Virus record (IMG/VR): IMGVR_UViG_3300010885_067916
Span: 1-26,453 of that record
Direction: 5' to 3' (one strand)
From: a virus
Length of the DNA stretch: 26,453 nt
Numbering within the stretch: position 1 is the first letter of the stretch; every line of letters starts with the position of its first letter. A program made the position numbers and the translations under genes. The notes beneath the pieces are model-generated. The model was given only the letters and a program-made list of their open reading frames with translations. It was not told the origin of the DNA and ran no database searches. Below are positions 9,001 to 14,868 of the stretch, one piece after another.

Positions 9001-10926
9001 GAAAGAACCCGATGATATATCTGTTGAGAATAACATATTGCCAACATTATTAATTGTGCTATATTTGATTTTTAATCCTAGCACAGTATCTGTCGGCGAA
9101 GAATCAGATATTGTGTAAGCAAAAACAGTGGCTCCATGGAAAGTAGAATTAGGATAAGTTGCTGGATCATGCAATGGTATAAGATCGTCATCATATAAAT
9201 TGAATAGTGGTTGTTGATTCAATTTAGTTTTTTGTTGACCTGTCGTCCATTCTCCTTCTACAGAACTATAAAAAAAAGTTTTTCCTTGATTTTGAGCTCC
9301 GAGTTCTACAAATACAGAATCTCCATCTGTTGGAGTAACTTCATTATCTGCCGTTAATTTTAATGTTGATACTTCTTCTCCTGCTACTGTAACAAAATTT
9401 ACTTGGTATATTTTGTTATTCACTAAAGGATCATTATCATTTGTTATTAATACTCTCATTCCGTCGGATACAGGAACACCATCAATAATATAACCTGTTT
9501 TATTCACTATGTCTGAAAAAGCATCTTGTGTAACTGTGTCTATTAATGCCACTGATTTTTTTGCTCTTATTCCATGATCATATAATCCTAACCCGGAATC
9601 AAATTCAATAATGGGTCTTTTTGCTCTATCGGCTTCTAATAAATTTGGAGTGTATCCTGTAGCTTCGGCTGTGGCCTCTATTACATCTCTGTGGAACCAA
9701 CGATTATATCGACTCCATGCATTACCATCTAGGCTATCTCTTTTGATTGTAATATAATCTGGTGTTTCTGGTCTGTAAAAACTGATCGCATATGGTCTGG
9801 TATCATAGACTACTGTGTCATATAATTCTGTTGTTTCTGTAGCATAAGATTCTGGCGTAATTAGTGTTGAGGTATCTGTTAAGGTGATTAAATCTCCTAC
9901 ACCTTCAACGTAAAATTCTTTCTTTTTATATGTTTCACTGGTTACATTTTCATCAAATCGTAATTTCATTCCATTGCTCAATTTAATTCCTGATGCCAAA
10001 GTATAATTTTTTGTTCCAACAATTTCGTGTAATACATCAATCTTACTGGTTTCAGAAATTGTCTTAATTAATAATTCTCCCTGCATCTGACTATGACTAC
10101 CACACTGATAATATAATACATCAGGAGCATCTGATGGTATTGTAAAAATTAAAGTTCCTTTTTCTGTTCCATTGCCTGTGATCCCTGAAGTATAGATAAC
10201 TGACGTGATGCCATCTTCGGCTATGCCTGTTTCAAATGGTTCTGTCATTATGTAAAAAGGGTGTCCCGGAGCATCTATGATAAACTTATAGGTGTTGCCT
10301 TTATACAAGGTTATTGTGGGGTTGTTATTCTCTTCGTATGTACTAAAGATATATGCAGTTTGTCCCACATGGTTTACTTTTATTTCAGTTACTGTGTTAG
10401 GTCCACTGCTGTTTATTAATATTGGATTTGGTCCTTCTGGCAACCAATAATATTCTCTATAATTAATCAATTTGTCAAAATCTATTGCTGGATTCCAGCT
10501 ATATAATTCTTCTTTGTTCAATCTATCGTGATTGTCTGTGTTGCCTCCTAGGAAATTGATTTGATTGATATAATCATCATAGGTTCCTGTAAATTTAACT
10601 TGGTCCTCTGGATTGATCGAAGAAGTATCTTTATCAGTATATGTGACTGTGGGTTCAAGTTGATAATCACTTCTATCTTTGCTTGGAGATTCAATGTATT
10701 TGTCCGCAGGTATTCTTGTGTATGCATAAGTTCTTCCTATGTATCCGTCTAGTCTTGTTAAACTACCTGGTTGTATTAATTGATCTAATGTGCTGGATAA
10801 AAATCTATGATTTGAATCGGTTCTATAAAATGTAGGAAGATGTGCTATTGATCTTCTTAATATCACTCCATCTTTGTTAGTGACTTCTTCATAGTTTGTC
10901 TTTGTATTAATCGGCGAGTCTACCAT
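1..10926 (-). CDS. Giant baseplate-associated structural protein, gene-7 position (C terminus beyond the window)
   Basis: Reading the minus strand from the ATG at 10926, the frame stays open to base 1, giving 3642 codons with no stop; the C terminus lies outside the window. The gene starts 2 bases after the gp6 stop, with AGGA eight bases before the ATG, so it is the next gene of the baseplate operon and occupies the place of T4 gene 7 (wedge protein, 1032 residues). Visible parts: cupredoxin-like domain about 185-290; CBM5/12-like motif 1669-1710; seven FG-GAP repeats about 2090-2560; a tryptophan-rich block 2630-2730 (W2636, W2637, YYYYW ending at 2729); GSGY-type repeats near 3227 and 3353; GDGST repeats near 3526. 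I find only about five cysteines. Known: marine T4-like phages often carry very large uncharacterised structural proteins here. Inference: a wedge or peripheral baseplate protein that also carries host-contact domains. Homology to gp7 itself is not shown. Confidence 0.85.
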   Translation of the reverse strand, partial: MVDSPINTKTNYEEVTNKDGVILRRSIAHLPTFYRTDSNHRFLSSTLDQLIQPGSLTRLDGYIGRTYAYTRIPADKYIESPSKDRSDYQLEPTVTYTDKDTSSINPEDQVKFTGTYDDYINQINFLGGNTDNHDRLNKEELYSWNPAIDFDKLINYREYYWLPEGPNPILINSSGPNTVTEIKVNHVGQTAYIFSTYEENNNPTITLYKGNTYKFIIDAPGHPFYIMTEPFETGIAEDGITSVIYTSGITGNGTEKGTLIFTIPSDAPDVLYYQCGSHSQMQGELLIKTISETSKIDVLHEIVGTKNYTLASGIKLSNGMKLRFDENVTSETYKKKEFYVEGVGDLITLTDTSTLITPESYATETTELYDTVVYDTRPYAISFYRPETPDYITIKRDSLDGNAWSRYNRWFHRDVIEATAEATGYTPNLLEADRAKRPIIEFDSGLGLYDHGIRAKKSVALIDTVTQDAFSDIVNKTGYIIDGVPVSDGMRVLITNDNDPLVNNKIYQVNFVTVAGEEVSTLKLTADNEVTPTDGDSVFVELGAQNQGKTFFYSSVEGEWTTGQQKTKLNQQPLFNLYDDDLIPLHDPATYPNSTFHGATVFAYTISDSSPTDTVLGLKIKYSTINNVGNMLFSTDISSGSFSYKSGEEFITRDFATAQVAYNRKNGSKEFKTSWIKREETSRQRVIRTFIVTADEKRRFPIDVYANSASLTDLEIHVDVNYQSQDVDIDYELVNGATNRYVKFTYDLAVNDLVKIQCYSSSKKIKNKGLYEVPENLETNPFNEQISELTFGQILNHLHDINEKNNNFIGNTPGNSNLRDVPDVRLRGGTILQHSAPLPQAIFCLIDKNSNAISAIEYCNTEYQKFKENFLKYSSNSSYDIIIPDQVDNIIKNIIGDKDNSFPFFYEDMIGYGENFTIRNYTVQDSSETQYAIDSQFDITIISNRAIYVYLNDVQLILGQDYTFSDTDDSINITTSLSEGDKITIKDYNNTTGSFVPPTPTKLGIYPRFKPEKVLDDTYLEPTYVIVGHDGSRTVAYGDYRDDLLLELEKRIYNNCKTLYNTELLTEHEVKPSAFVAGEYKLSEVDNILSYDFYIWAGRNGLDYQNNDNYEESDPFTYNYSDNKNILDGEYLPGHWRGIFKYFYDTDRPHTHPWEMLGYSEQPAWWEDTYGPGPYSSGNELLWNDLATGFDSGKNETVERYIRADLLNYLPVDENGNLRSPIEIGIIDGYNEKGINKIWKFGDQSPVETAWRRSSQYPFSVVKLLALTRPAKFFGLFLDNSRLTNNLAGNVIDKDTRVAQTLRRAKYHLEIVTDPATGVTTRYMTAGYQPFVVNYLIKNNLDPAVFFYDKMKNLNVQLAYKLGGFTDKQNLKVLTDSVSPGSTAGSQFIPDENYKILFRSSNPIKTFEYSGVLVELNTATTGDGSTLEGGYKVIGYNTIRPYFKIFEPSKNSNNYTIDAGNARAIIYKDWKNKEKIITYGTVFKDVQSVVDFLIGYGKYLESEGFVFDRFSKELQETANWEMSAKEFLYWTRQGWAPGSAITLSPGAEGFNLRTVDSVVGKLQNLQGEYTVLDAGGRTVDVKLISTKRIGTLFEIVSKDPEIGIYNITMNTIQKEHILLFDNITVFADIILQLATGFRQQRLKLIGWKTGDWNGDYYSPGFIFDEAKISIWNSNTDYQIGDTVEYNAKFYVSKINHNSGDTFNAEYWQNKNDKPAAQLIPNFDYKISQFNDFYNLESNNFDESQQKLAQHLIGYQSRDYLENLLVNKVSQYKFYQGFIREKGTLNAINKLIKSKFLDEDISLNIYPEWMIKVGEFGNIEGRSAIQIRMPNDVFTNNIQSIELIDNPVDEVSWSRSVAVIKDDLYQKPLEYTAAETFLKYDYANEGTDRDTVQKFKTAGYPRLSDVQHTALNEEEILNLDVNQLKKDDLIWIAKKSNNDWDVKRLTFTGSKIISISIISNTGALLINLSKVHSLSSGDYVAISNSQFINLNGVYKISSVPSNKSFIIEFDQINTLSTSTNVIAADDSTLNTYGNVYNFISVRVDTMDNINELISYNIYRKRDETNQITGDKIFVDNVGSKWKIYEKVDPYQSIFLSSPDFDNNQYFGYKIVARNDGKFMAVSSPGLGQGTINFFYRQENSPGASFNILSSISMTDNNNNNSRLGESLSISTDENFIIAGAPYTNTISPDGSTRHDKAGLIKVYLWNNSTKNYDLLETIIPPSDNSSLLENLNFGWSTSVSEPTLDSTQEIAPKYLFVGAPGYDNNNGIVYVYSWVAGLDGSTLETWSQKSSIVSNDPGSNKRFGHRISTNDNGDIVAISSVSPGTAGKVEIFTSNHTENDGSTTLNFVHRQTLYGISADGSTLNNSFGESIAMSKDGETLVISSPGVDNGEQDDAGAVYYYKWNADASTPIYTLEQTISAPETDTNMRFGSSISINQTGDRLVIGAEKFANKRIIKFDNGLTTFDLQDTEIVDLNIGSGGAFTATRYNTKFVIDDKLITSKVNTNDDFGKGVFITDTSIFIGAPGDTGEDVLGTNVGLTTIFDLTIPEQYAWQERAVEENLVDNNKIESAFIFDTSKNQITDYLDYYDPIKGRILGIADREINYKTEWDPAVYNVGTAGKTVSPNIAWGEEHIGEVWWDMSTVRWLWYEQDGQEYKTKNWGKLFPGSTVDIYEWIESTYLPSEWAAKADTADGLSKRISGTPLHPDNTVLTVKQKYDSRSNGFLNYYYYWVKNSVFLPAINESVTTRKNTTSYISNIITNPIGSGIKYFTISEKNGIITFNVKDSLVNGNTVLNITYRKNENESDIHAVWKIFKEGDKNDRPNEVLEKKWWDSLIGVDDLGNEVPDLNLPTNQRYGNKIRPRQSWYVDRFAALKQIIDYSNDILKKNQLANTISYTNLNSADPEPTEQSGEWDIVLDTYADLTYINTQDISGTVNALVRADEENSNGYWAIYNWDGASWNRFKVQTYKTSAYYNLIDWYDEGVDIDTVIDKQLTYQYELDTLTDLEVEKYVKILKSDTGGWKIFQKTTNGFKNVATQNGTIQLSTGLYNYQSTSSGFEGTDTFDDNFFDQSPTTETKKILTALRDDIFVGDLNIEYNNIFLIGLRRVLEEQLYVDWLFKTSFINVNNSVRPLNQRKTYKVNTDDYIESYINEVKPFHTKIREYKLGYTGLDNEDGIYTDFDLPAFYDGTRIRNVDPAEDVGVMASYPYLFWKDNYKKYVSSITVTKGGSGYITAPTVKLVGGTTTTVGPFAVLGRSNRGTTSGEFGYFYPLYTASADANLADSQAGGSGTSELFTFNEYEDIEFYMPSSIQNTAISDRPMDYIIYSLSDTTQATAKAIIKNGSVSKIIVLTPGSNYTATPRVVLIGGGAGGVTPIDTARAYANLQNDLVRDISTTIKFDRVQSTATVLDWTAGTTYAYNDLIRYEDGFYKVNSSFTSTEDFDDGATYLTKLRGDEPYITAAERTLGLYAPDAGMPGNELSQLMTGVDYGGVMVTGLAFDSGQGWDRSLWYDAPWDNYGLSRVKTFYGDGSTVNFTFSTAPSATDVYTVYINGVRQTSLVFRGDGSTKTFTVIPDDSSVVGNGDEVQFIPFDDDGVLTPTDDRTLDSLISGGLFGSAVGIAPSDIILEGDGFVTPETSYAPEEN
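800..1270 (-). repeat. Two GSGY-type repeats near the visible C-terminal end of the giant protein
   Basis: Two related units appear: SSITVTKGGSGYITAPTVKL around residue 3227 and SVSKIIVLTPGSNYTATPRV around residue 3353. Both follow the pattern V-x-x-I-x-V-x-x-x-G-S-x-Y-x-x-x-P-x-V seen repeatedly in marine phage tail and fibre proteins. They suggest that the C-terminal part is fibre-like. Further to the left, residues 3526-3529 and a second copy soon after carry GDGST, another common phage fibre repeat start. Confidence 0.5.
3250..4660 (-). repeat. Seven FG-GAP repeats: predicted beta-propeller inside the giant protein (residues ~2090-2560)
   Basis: Seven units each begin with FG or LG followed by a Ser/Ile-rich strand, then a polar turn (often with DG), then a hydrophobic strand ending in GAP, SPG or a similar triplet, then an aromatic strand such as VYVYSW or VYYYKW. 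The first unit residues are F2105, L2162, F2232, F2302, F2366, F2428 and F2507, so spacings are 57, 70, 70, 64, 62 and 79. Seven units of about 65 residues fit a seven-bladed integrin-type propeller. The repeats have diverged as protein and are not DNA repeats. The function as an adhesin or ligand-binding platform is inferred. Confidence 0.75.
5795..5922 (-). other. CBM5/12-like (chitin-binding type 3) motif in the giant protein (residues ~1669-1710)
   Basis: The segment shows W1671, then Y-x-x-GD-x-V-x-Y, then FYVSK, and closes with a YW pair at W1707. This is the short tryptophan/tyrosine pattern of carbohydrate-binding modules of families 5/12. A similar but weaker unit with W3409 and a TTY...NDLIRY...FYKV pattern lies near nucleotides 575-705. 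Such modules in phage tails often contact surface polysaccharide. Family membership is judged by eye only. Confidence 0.4.
10055..10375 (-). other. Cupredoxin-like domain in the giant protein (residues ~185-290)
   Basis: This segment reads as a beta-rich domain with a GHPFYI motif (H222) and, 53 residues later, YYQCGSHSQM (C275, H278, M281). The order His, then Cys-x-x-His, then Met is that of type-1 copper sites such as plastocyanin, where the first His and the Cys are 47 apart. The Met is two residues closer to the His than in plastocyanin. Domains of this look occur in other marine phage tail proteins. Copper binding is inferred from the ligands only; the domain may be purely structural. 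Boundaries are approximate. Confidence 0.6.
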
Positions 10927-10928
10927 GA

Positions 10929-13900
10929 TTAGTATCCTGTTCCACTGCTACCTGTATCGGATCTTGATCCTGTTTTTGAATTGGTTATTGAAGATACTGC
11001 TGATGTTGATCTATTGCTGGTAGTTGTACCTGTGGTGCTGGTCACTACTACGCCATTAGCTACTAATTGATTGGCTCCAATAGCATCAATAATTTCAACA
11101 TTATCAACGGTTGCACCACTGATAAAAATTTCATCTGCAGCACCACTGATCTGGAATAATGATCCGAATGATTGTCCTGCTTGATTTGGTACTATTACAA
11201 CTGTAAGAAGATCTGGTGCTAATTCATTATGAATGTATGCTGCTAATTCCGTAAAATAAAAAGTATCTCCAAAATCAAAATTATTTAGAGCAAAAAATTC
11301 GTTAATAGCTCGAATAACTCTAGTTTTGATTACAGCATTAGTGACATTTGTAGAACTATTTTTAACCACTTTGAATGTGGCTTGAAATTCTTCGGCAGCT
11401 TGATTTCCAAATAAAATTTTGTATTTTACTGGATGATAAATTATTTGATCTGATAAACCTTTTAGAGGATCTAACATTCCTGAATATGAAATTCTCAATT
11501 GATCTGCTGTGGAAGGCAATGGTTCTTCTCCTCCTTGAGATAGCCATGTTCTGTATAATTGATCGTATGCTCTTTCCAACATATAAACATCCATGATATT
11601 GGTTTGAGACGGATCAATTCTTATTCCTTGTCCAGCATTGTGTTTGTATTGAAATTCTATAGATCCTCTGCCTTTTCTAGCATAATAATCAGTAGTAGTT
11701 TCTAATAATCCAGAATCTGTGCTGTATTTTTTAATAACATTTTCTTCTTCGGAATAAAAATAAAATAATTGTCCATCACTGTAAGTTCCTGGAAGTGTGA
11801 TATCATTTTCATTCTCGGTTACTATAAAATTACTCGAAGCATATGGTCTATATCTTTCTATGTTATCGTAACTGTTATATTTCTCAAAAAAAACAAATTT
11901 TGTAGAGACATTGATATCAGGCTCTACCACAATATCAAAAATGTCCGGATTATCTACCACGCCATCGTCATCATCATCATAGAAACCCACTTTGACTTTT
12001 CTATTGTCTTGATATCCATCAGATTCTTCCACTGTATCCACCACCTGCCAAGCGATTGGATAACCCACGGGCAATCCCGTACTAGGTATGATACTGCTTC
12101 TGAGAATTTTTACCGTATCCTTAACTGATTTTCCAGAAATGTAATCATAGATTCTTTCGGTCTTATCATAATGAAATTTATTATCGCCTTCTGATTCGAA
12201 AATATAATCAAGTTTTCTATAGCTGACTGTGTAGGTATTGCCGTCATTTTCAAATTTAAACCACCAACTAGCATCTTGATTGCTGAGAGTTATGTCGCCA
12301 GCATTATCAAGTGAAAAAATAGACCCTGTGTCTAGATTGGCTGCTGTTATTACTTTCCATTCTGCATCTTGTTCATCGTATCTCAATCCAAATTCTTCAA
12401 AATTCTCTATTCTGTCCTGTAGATCTGTTTTTAATACCGAATCAAATATGGTGACAAACTTAGGAAATATAGCATTTAATACAGCTCCTTCTGGTACGAT
12501 ATCATTTAATGTGATTGGTCCTTCTCCAGATTCAAGATTTCCTTCTCCACCGTTGGCTCCATCTCCTACCACTGCTGAAATTTTAGCCCAGGCTCTGTCC
12601 TCTGCTAGATCTGTGCCAGCGGTTACTAATTTTCCATTTAAAAATTTTCTTGTGTCTGGAGATGTAAATTTGATCAAAGATCCCGCTTTGGCATATTTTA
12701 AGTTGCTTGTGGCAAAATCTCCCACCACTAGTGGACCCCCGGTCGCAAAATACCCAGTATTGGTGTTTGTGCCTGTTGTTGTGCTGACCCAATTGGCTGA
12801 TAATGTGCTTAGATCTTTAGTTCCGTATTTTATATAATAGAATTGTCTTGAATATGCTTCCGTGAGTTTGCTTTCTACCAATCGATTTATCACATCTAAT
12901 ATTTCATTCCTGTTTGCAAATGTAAAGGTAAATTGAGGTGAGCTCTCTTCTCTGTACAATATTCCGTCATCCGCAAACACTGAAACATTGCTGTAGGCTC
13001 CTGTAGGATCCAAAATTTCTTTAGACCTGCTGATACCGCTGGCGCTCCTGTTCACTGACTTGACCTTGATTATTTCTTGAGAAACCGATAATGGCACTAT
13101 GTTATAATCTTCTGCTGTGATCATTCTGTTCTGCGAATAGTATACCTGTGGCGCTTTAGTTCTAATGCTGTCATCACTCTCTGTGGCGGCAGAATTGTAT
13201 ATAGATTGTTGTAAAGATGCTGTGATAGTCAACGTTTGTAGAGATCCATTAACATCTTGATACTGCATACTAAATTGTATATTTTGCATGTCAGATGGTT
13301 GTATAGAATATTTTGCATTGTCACTAATTCTGTAATAAGATCTAAATGTTCCCGAAGGTATGTTGGCAAAGTTTCCATCTCCAAAAACAAGATCTATTGC
13401 GTCGTTATTTCTGGTTACTACAGTATAGATATCTCTTACATTCGCTGACAACGAATTATAGATAGTGTTGTTGCCCACTAGGTCGGGCACACGTGTCCAT
13501 AATTTTTCTATCTGTCCAAAGTCGTCTAATTTGTATAACCACACATCATCGTTATTAATATTATTAACTGATATATTTTTAACATAATTTGTGGTAGGTT
13601 GATTTATCGAGAAAGTATTGTTGGACAAAGATCCTTGTTTGAATAAGAAAAAGAATCCAGAATTAGGACTAGAATCTCCTGCGCCATCATTCCTGTAGAC
13701 ATAATTCATTGCTCCTCCTGGTATAGGAGATAATTCGTATATTGATTCTGAGTCTGATACTGAAGCCGGTACTATTTCAAAACCTCTAGTTATACCACTG
13801 ATATTTTTTGTGAATTGAAAAATAGGCACATCTACATTTGTGGTATTGGCTGTATAAATTTCTGTTTTGATTCCTCCGATATTTTTTGATTCTAGTGGTT

Positions 13901-14414
13901 TGCCGAAACGTTGTCCATCTGGACAAGCAGCATTCAATATATTGATAATTTGTTCTCTATAATTGGCATTGGTACTGTCATTCCAAACAATTGTGGAGTT
14001 AGATAAATTAAATCCTGAGCTGTCGGTGACTGCTTGCGTGGTCCTAACAGATACTAATTTTAATAATCCTGTAGCAGGTTTGTTTCTCTTGGCATTATAA
14101 TTGATCAGCCGAGCCAATCTCAGAATAGAATCTCTCCTGCTGGCAGTCTCGATAAAATTTTCTCGAGCATTGAGGTCCACTCTGAAGCTCAATGATTGTG
14201 CGATATAAGCGATAAGGTCTATCAGTGCCACATATTCTGATGATTCTACAAAATCATTGAAATCATCTGGATAGTTTTCTCTGAGATAGGCGATCATGGT
14301 CCTTCTCAGCGTCTCGAAATCGTAGGATTTGAAATCTGCCTGTTGGAAAGCAGTGTAAATTTTGCGCCAATCTTCGGCTACTAGCAAGCGATTTTGTCTG
14401 TCAGTGGTGGCCAT
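10929..14414 (-). CDS. 6: Baseplate wedge protein gp6, enlarged
   Basis: The 1161-residue product has the typical marine gp6 N terminus (W16 to about residue 120: SYDFETLRRTMIAYLRENYP, then a SLSFRVDLNARENFIETASRRDS-like helix region and LINYNAKRNKPATG). It ends with the baseplate J-like part (about 1010-1110, AINEFFALNNFDFGDTFYFT). T4 gp6 has 660 residues, so roughly 400-500 extra residues are inserted, mainly within about 500-950. In T4, two gp6 and one gp7 form the wedge trunk that closes the inner baseplate ring. Residues 813-824 read DDDDDGVVDNPD, a thrombospondin type-3-like calcium loop. The last 35 residues are a Ser/Thr/Gly-rich tail. A CATAAATA late-promoter-like box lies just before the start; there is no clear Shine-Dalgarno. 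The gene follows gp25 in the operon, as expected. Confidence 0.9.
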   Translation of the reverse strand: MATTDRQNRLLVAEDWRKIYTAFQQADFKSYDFETLRRTMIAYLRENYPDDFNDFVESSEYVALIDLIAYIAQSLSFRVDLNARENFIETASRRDSILRLARLINYNAKRNKPATGLLKLVSVRTTQAVTDSSGFNLSNSTIVWNDSTNANYREQIINILNAACPDGQRFGKPLESKNIGGIKTEIYTANTTNVDVPIFQFTKNISGITRGFEIVPASVSDSESIYELSPIPGGAMNYVYRNDGAGDSSPNSGFFFLFKQGSLSNNTFSINQPTTNYVKNISVNNINNDDVWLYKLDDFGQIEKLWTRVPDLVGNNTIYNSLSANVRDIYTVVTRNNDAIDLVFGDGNFANIPSGTFRSYYRISDNAKYSIQPSDMQNIQFSMQYQDVNGSLQTLTITASLQQSIYNSAATESDDSIRTKAPQVYYSQNRMITAEDYNIVPLSVSQEIIKVKSVNRSASGISRSKEILDPTGAYSNVSVFADDGILYREESSPQFTFTFANRNEILDVINRLVESKLTEAYSRQFYYIKYGTKDLSTLSANWVSTTTGTNTNTGYFATGGPLVVGDFATSNLKYAKAGSLIKFTSPDTRKFLNGKLVTAGTDLAEDRAWAKISAVVGDGANGGEGNLESGEGPITLNDIVPEGAVLNAIFPKFVTIFDSVLKTDLQDRIENFEEFGLRYDEQDAEWKVITAANLDTGSIFSLDNAGDITLSNQDASWWFKFENDGNTYTVSYRKLDYIFESEGDNKFHYDKTERIYDYISGKSVKDTVKILRSSIIPSTGLPVGYPIAWQVVDTVEESDGYQDNRKVKVGFYDDDDDGVVDNPDIFDIVVEPDINVSTKFVFFEKYNSYDNIERYRPYASSNFIVTENENDITLPGTYSDGQLFYFYSEEENVIKKYSTDSGLLETTTDYYARKGRGSIEFQYKHNAGQGIRIDPSQTNIMDVYMLERAYDQLYRTWLSQGGEEPLPSTADQLRISYSGMLDPLKGLSDQIIYHPVKYKILFGNQAAEEFQATFKVVKNSSTNVTNAVIKTRVIRAINEFFALNNFDFGDTFYFTELAAYIHNELAPDLLTVVIVPNQAGQSFGSLFQISGAADEIFISGATVDNVEIIDAIGANQLVANGVVVTSTTGTTTSNRSTSAVSSITNSKTGSRSDTGSSGTGY

Positions 14415-14429
14415 AGTTTAATACACGGA

Positions 14430-14437
14430 TATTTATG
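14430..14437 (-). promoter_or_regulatory. Late-promoter-like box before gp6
   Basis: The minus strand reads CATAAATA here, one mismatch from the T4 late consensus TATAAATA. It lies in the 43-base gap between gp25 and gp6 and ends 15 bases before the gp6 ATG, so a transcript would have a very short leader. It could boost gp6 and the giant gene independently of the upstream promoter. Support is only motif plus position. Confidence 0.45.
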
Positions 14438-14457
14438 GATATTATTATGTGCGTAGA

Positions 14458-14865
14458 TTAAGAAAGGCGCAGAGCAGCGTTTTCATCGAAACTCAACACC
14501 AATTTCTCGGTAATATTGTAGGGCACATAGACTATTGTGGCCTGCACCGATATGCCGTGTTCTGTCTCGCTGACTAAGATTTCCTTGGTGTTCAATCGAG
14601 GATCTGCGTTGAGATTCTGTGCAATGTCATCCGCTACTGCTTGTTTTACGGCATCTGTCAGTGGCTCGAACAGCACATCGTATATTATCGTGCCAAATTC
14701 GGGATTCTCTATCCTCTCCCCTTTGCGTACACTGAGACGATTGATCAGATCCTGTTTGATCAACTCAAAATCATAGAGTTTGAAATTGGTGTTCTCGGAT
14801 CTAGAGCTAAATCCTTTAAAAATTTGCGTTTTGATGCCGGCTGAATTTTTATTTACGTATGCCAT
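14458..14865 (-). CDS. 25: Baseplate wedge protein gp25 (GPW/gp25 family)
   Basis: The 135-residue protein is close to T4 gp25 (132 residues). It carries the family's central signature: an RLSVRKGERIENPEFGT block around residues 44-64, followed by YDVLFEPLTDAVK and the C-terminal strand pair VQATIVYVPYNITEKLVL. In T4-like baseplates gp25 sits near the hub, contacts the gp6 core bundle and helps to start sheath assembly; its EPR-type core resembles one found in type VI secretion. It begins three bases after the gp5-like gene stops and is followed by gp6. A TATAAAAT stretch directly before its ATG resembles a late promoter but is not convincing. Confidence 0.92.
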   Translation of the reverse strand: MAYVNKNSAGIKTQIFKGFSSRSENTNFKLYDFELIKQDLINRLSVRKGERIENPEFGTIIYDVLFEPLTDAVKQAVADDIAQNLNADPRLNTKEILVSETEHGISVQATIVYVPYNITEKLVLSFDENAALRLS

Positions 14866-14868
14866 ATT

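Noticed and set aside
12280-12837. Plus-strand open frame of 185 codons inside gp6
   Set aside because: Antisense to well-conserved gp6; the composition is that of a shadow frame.
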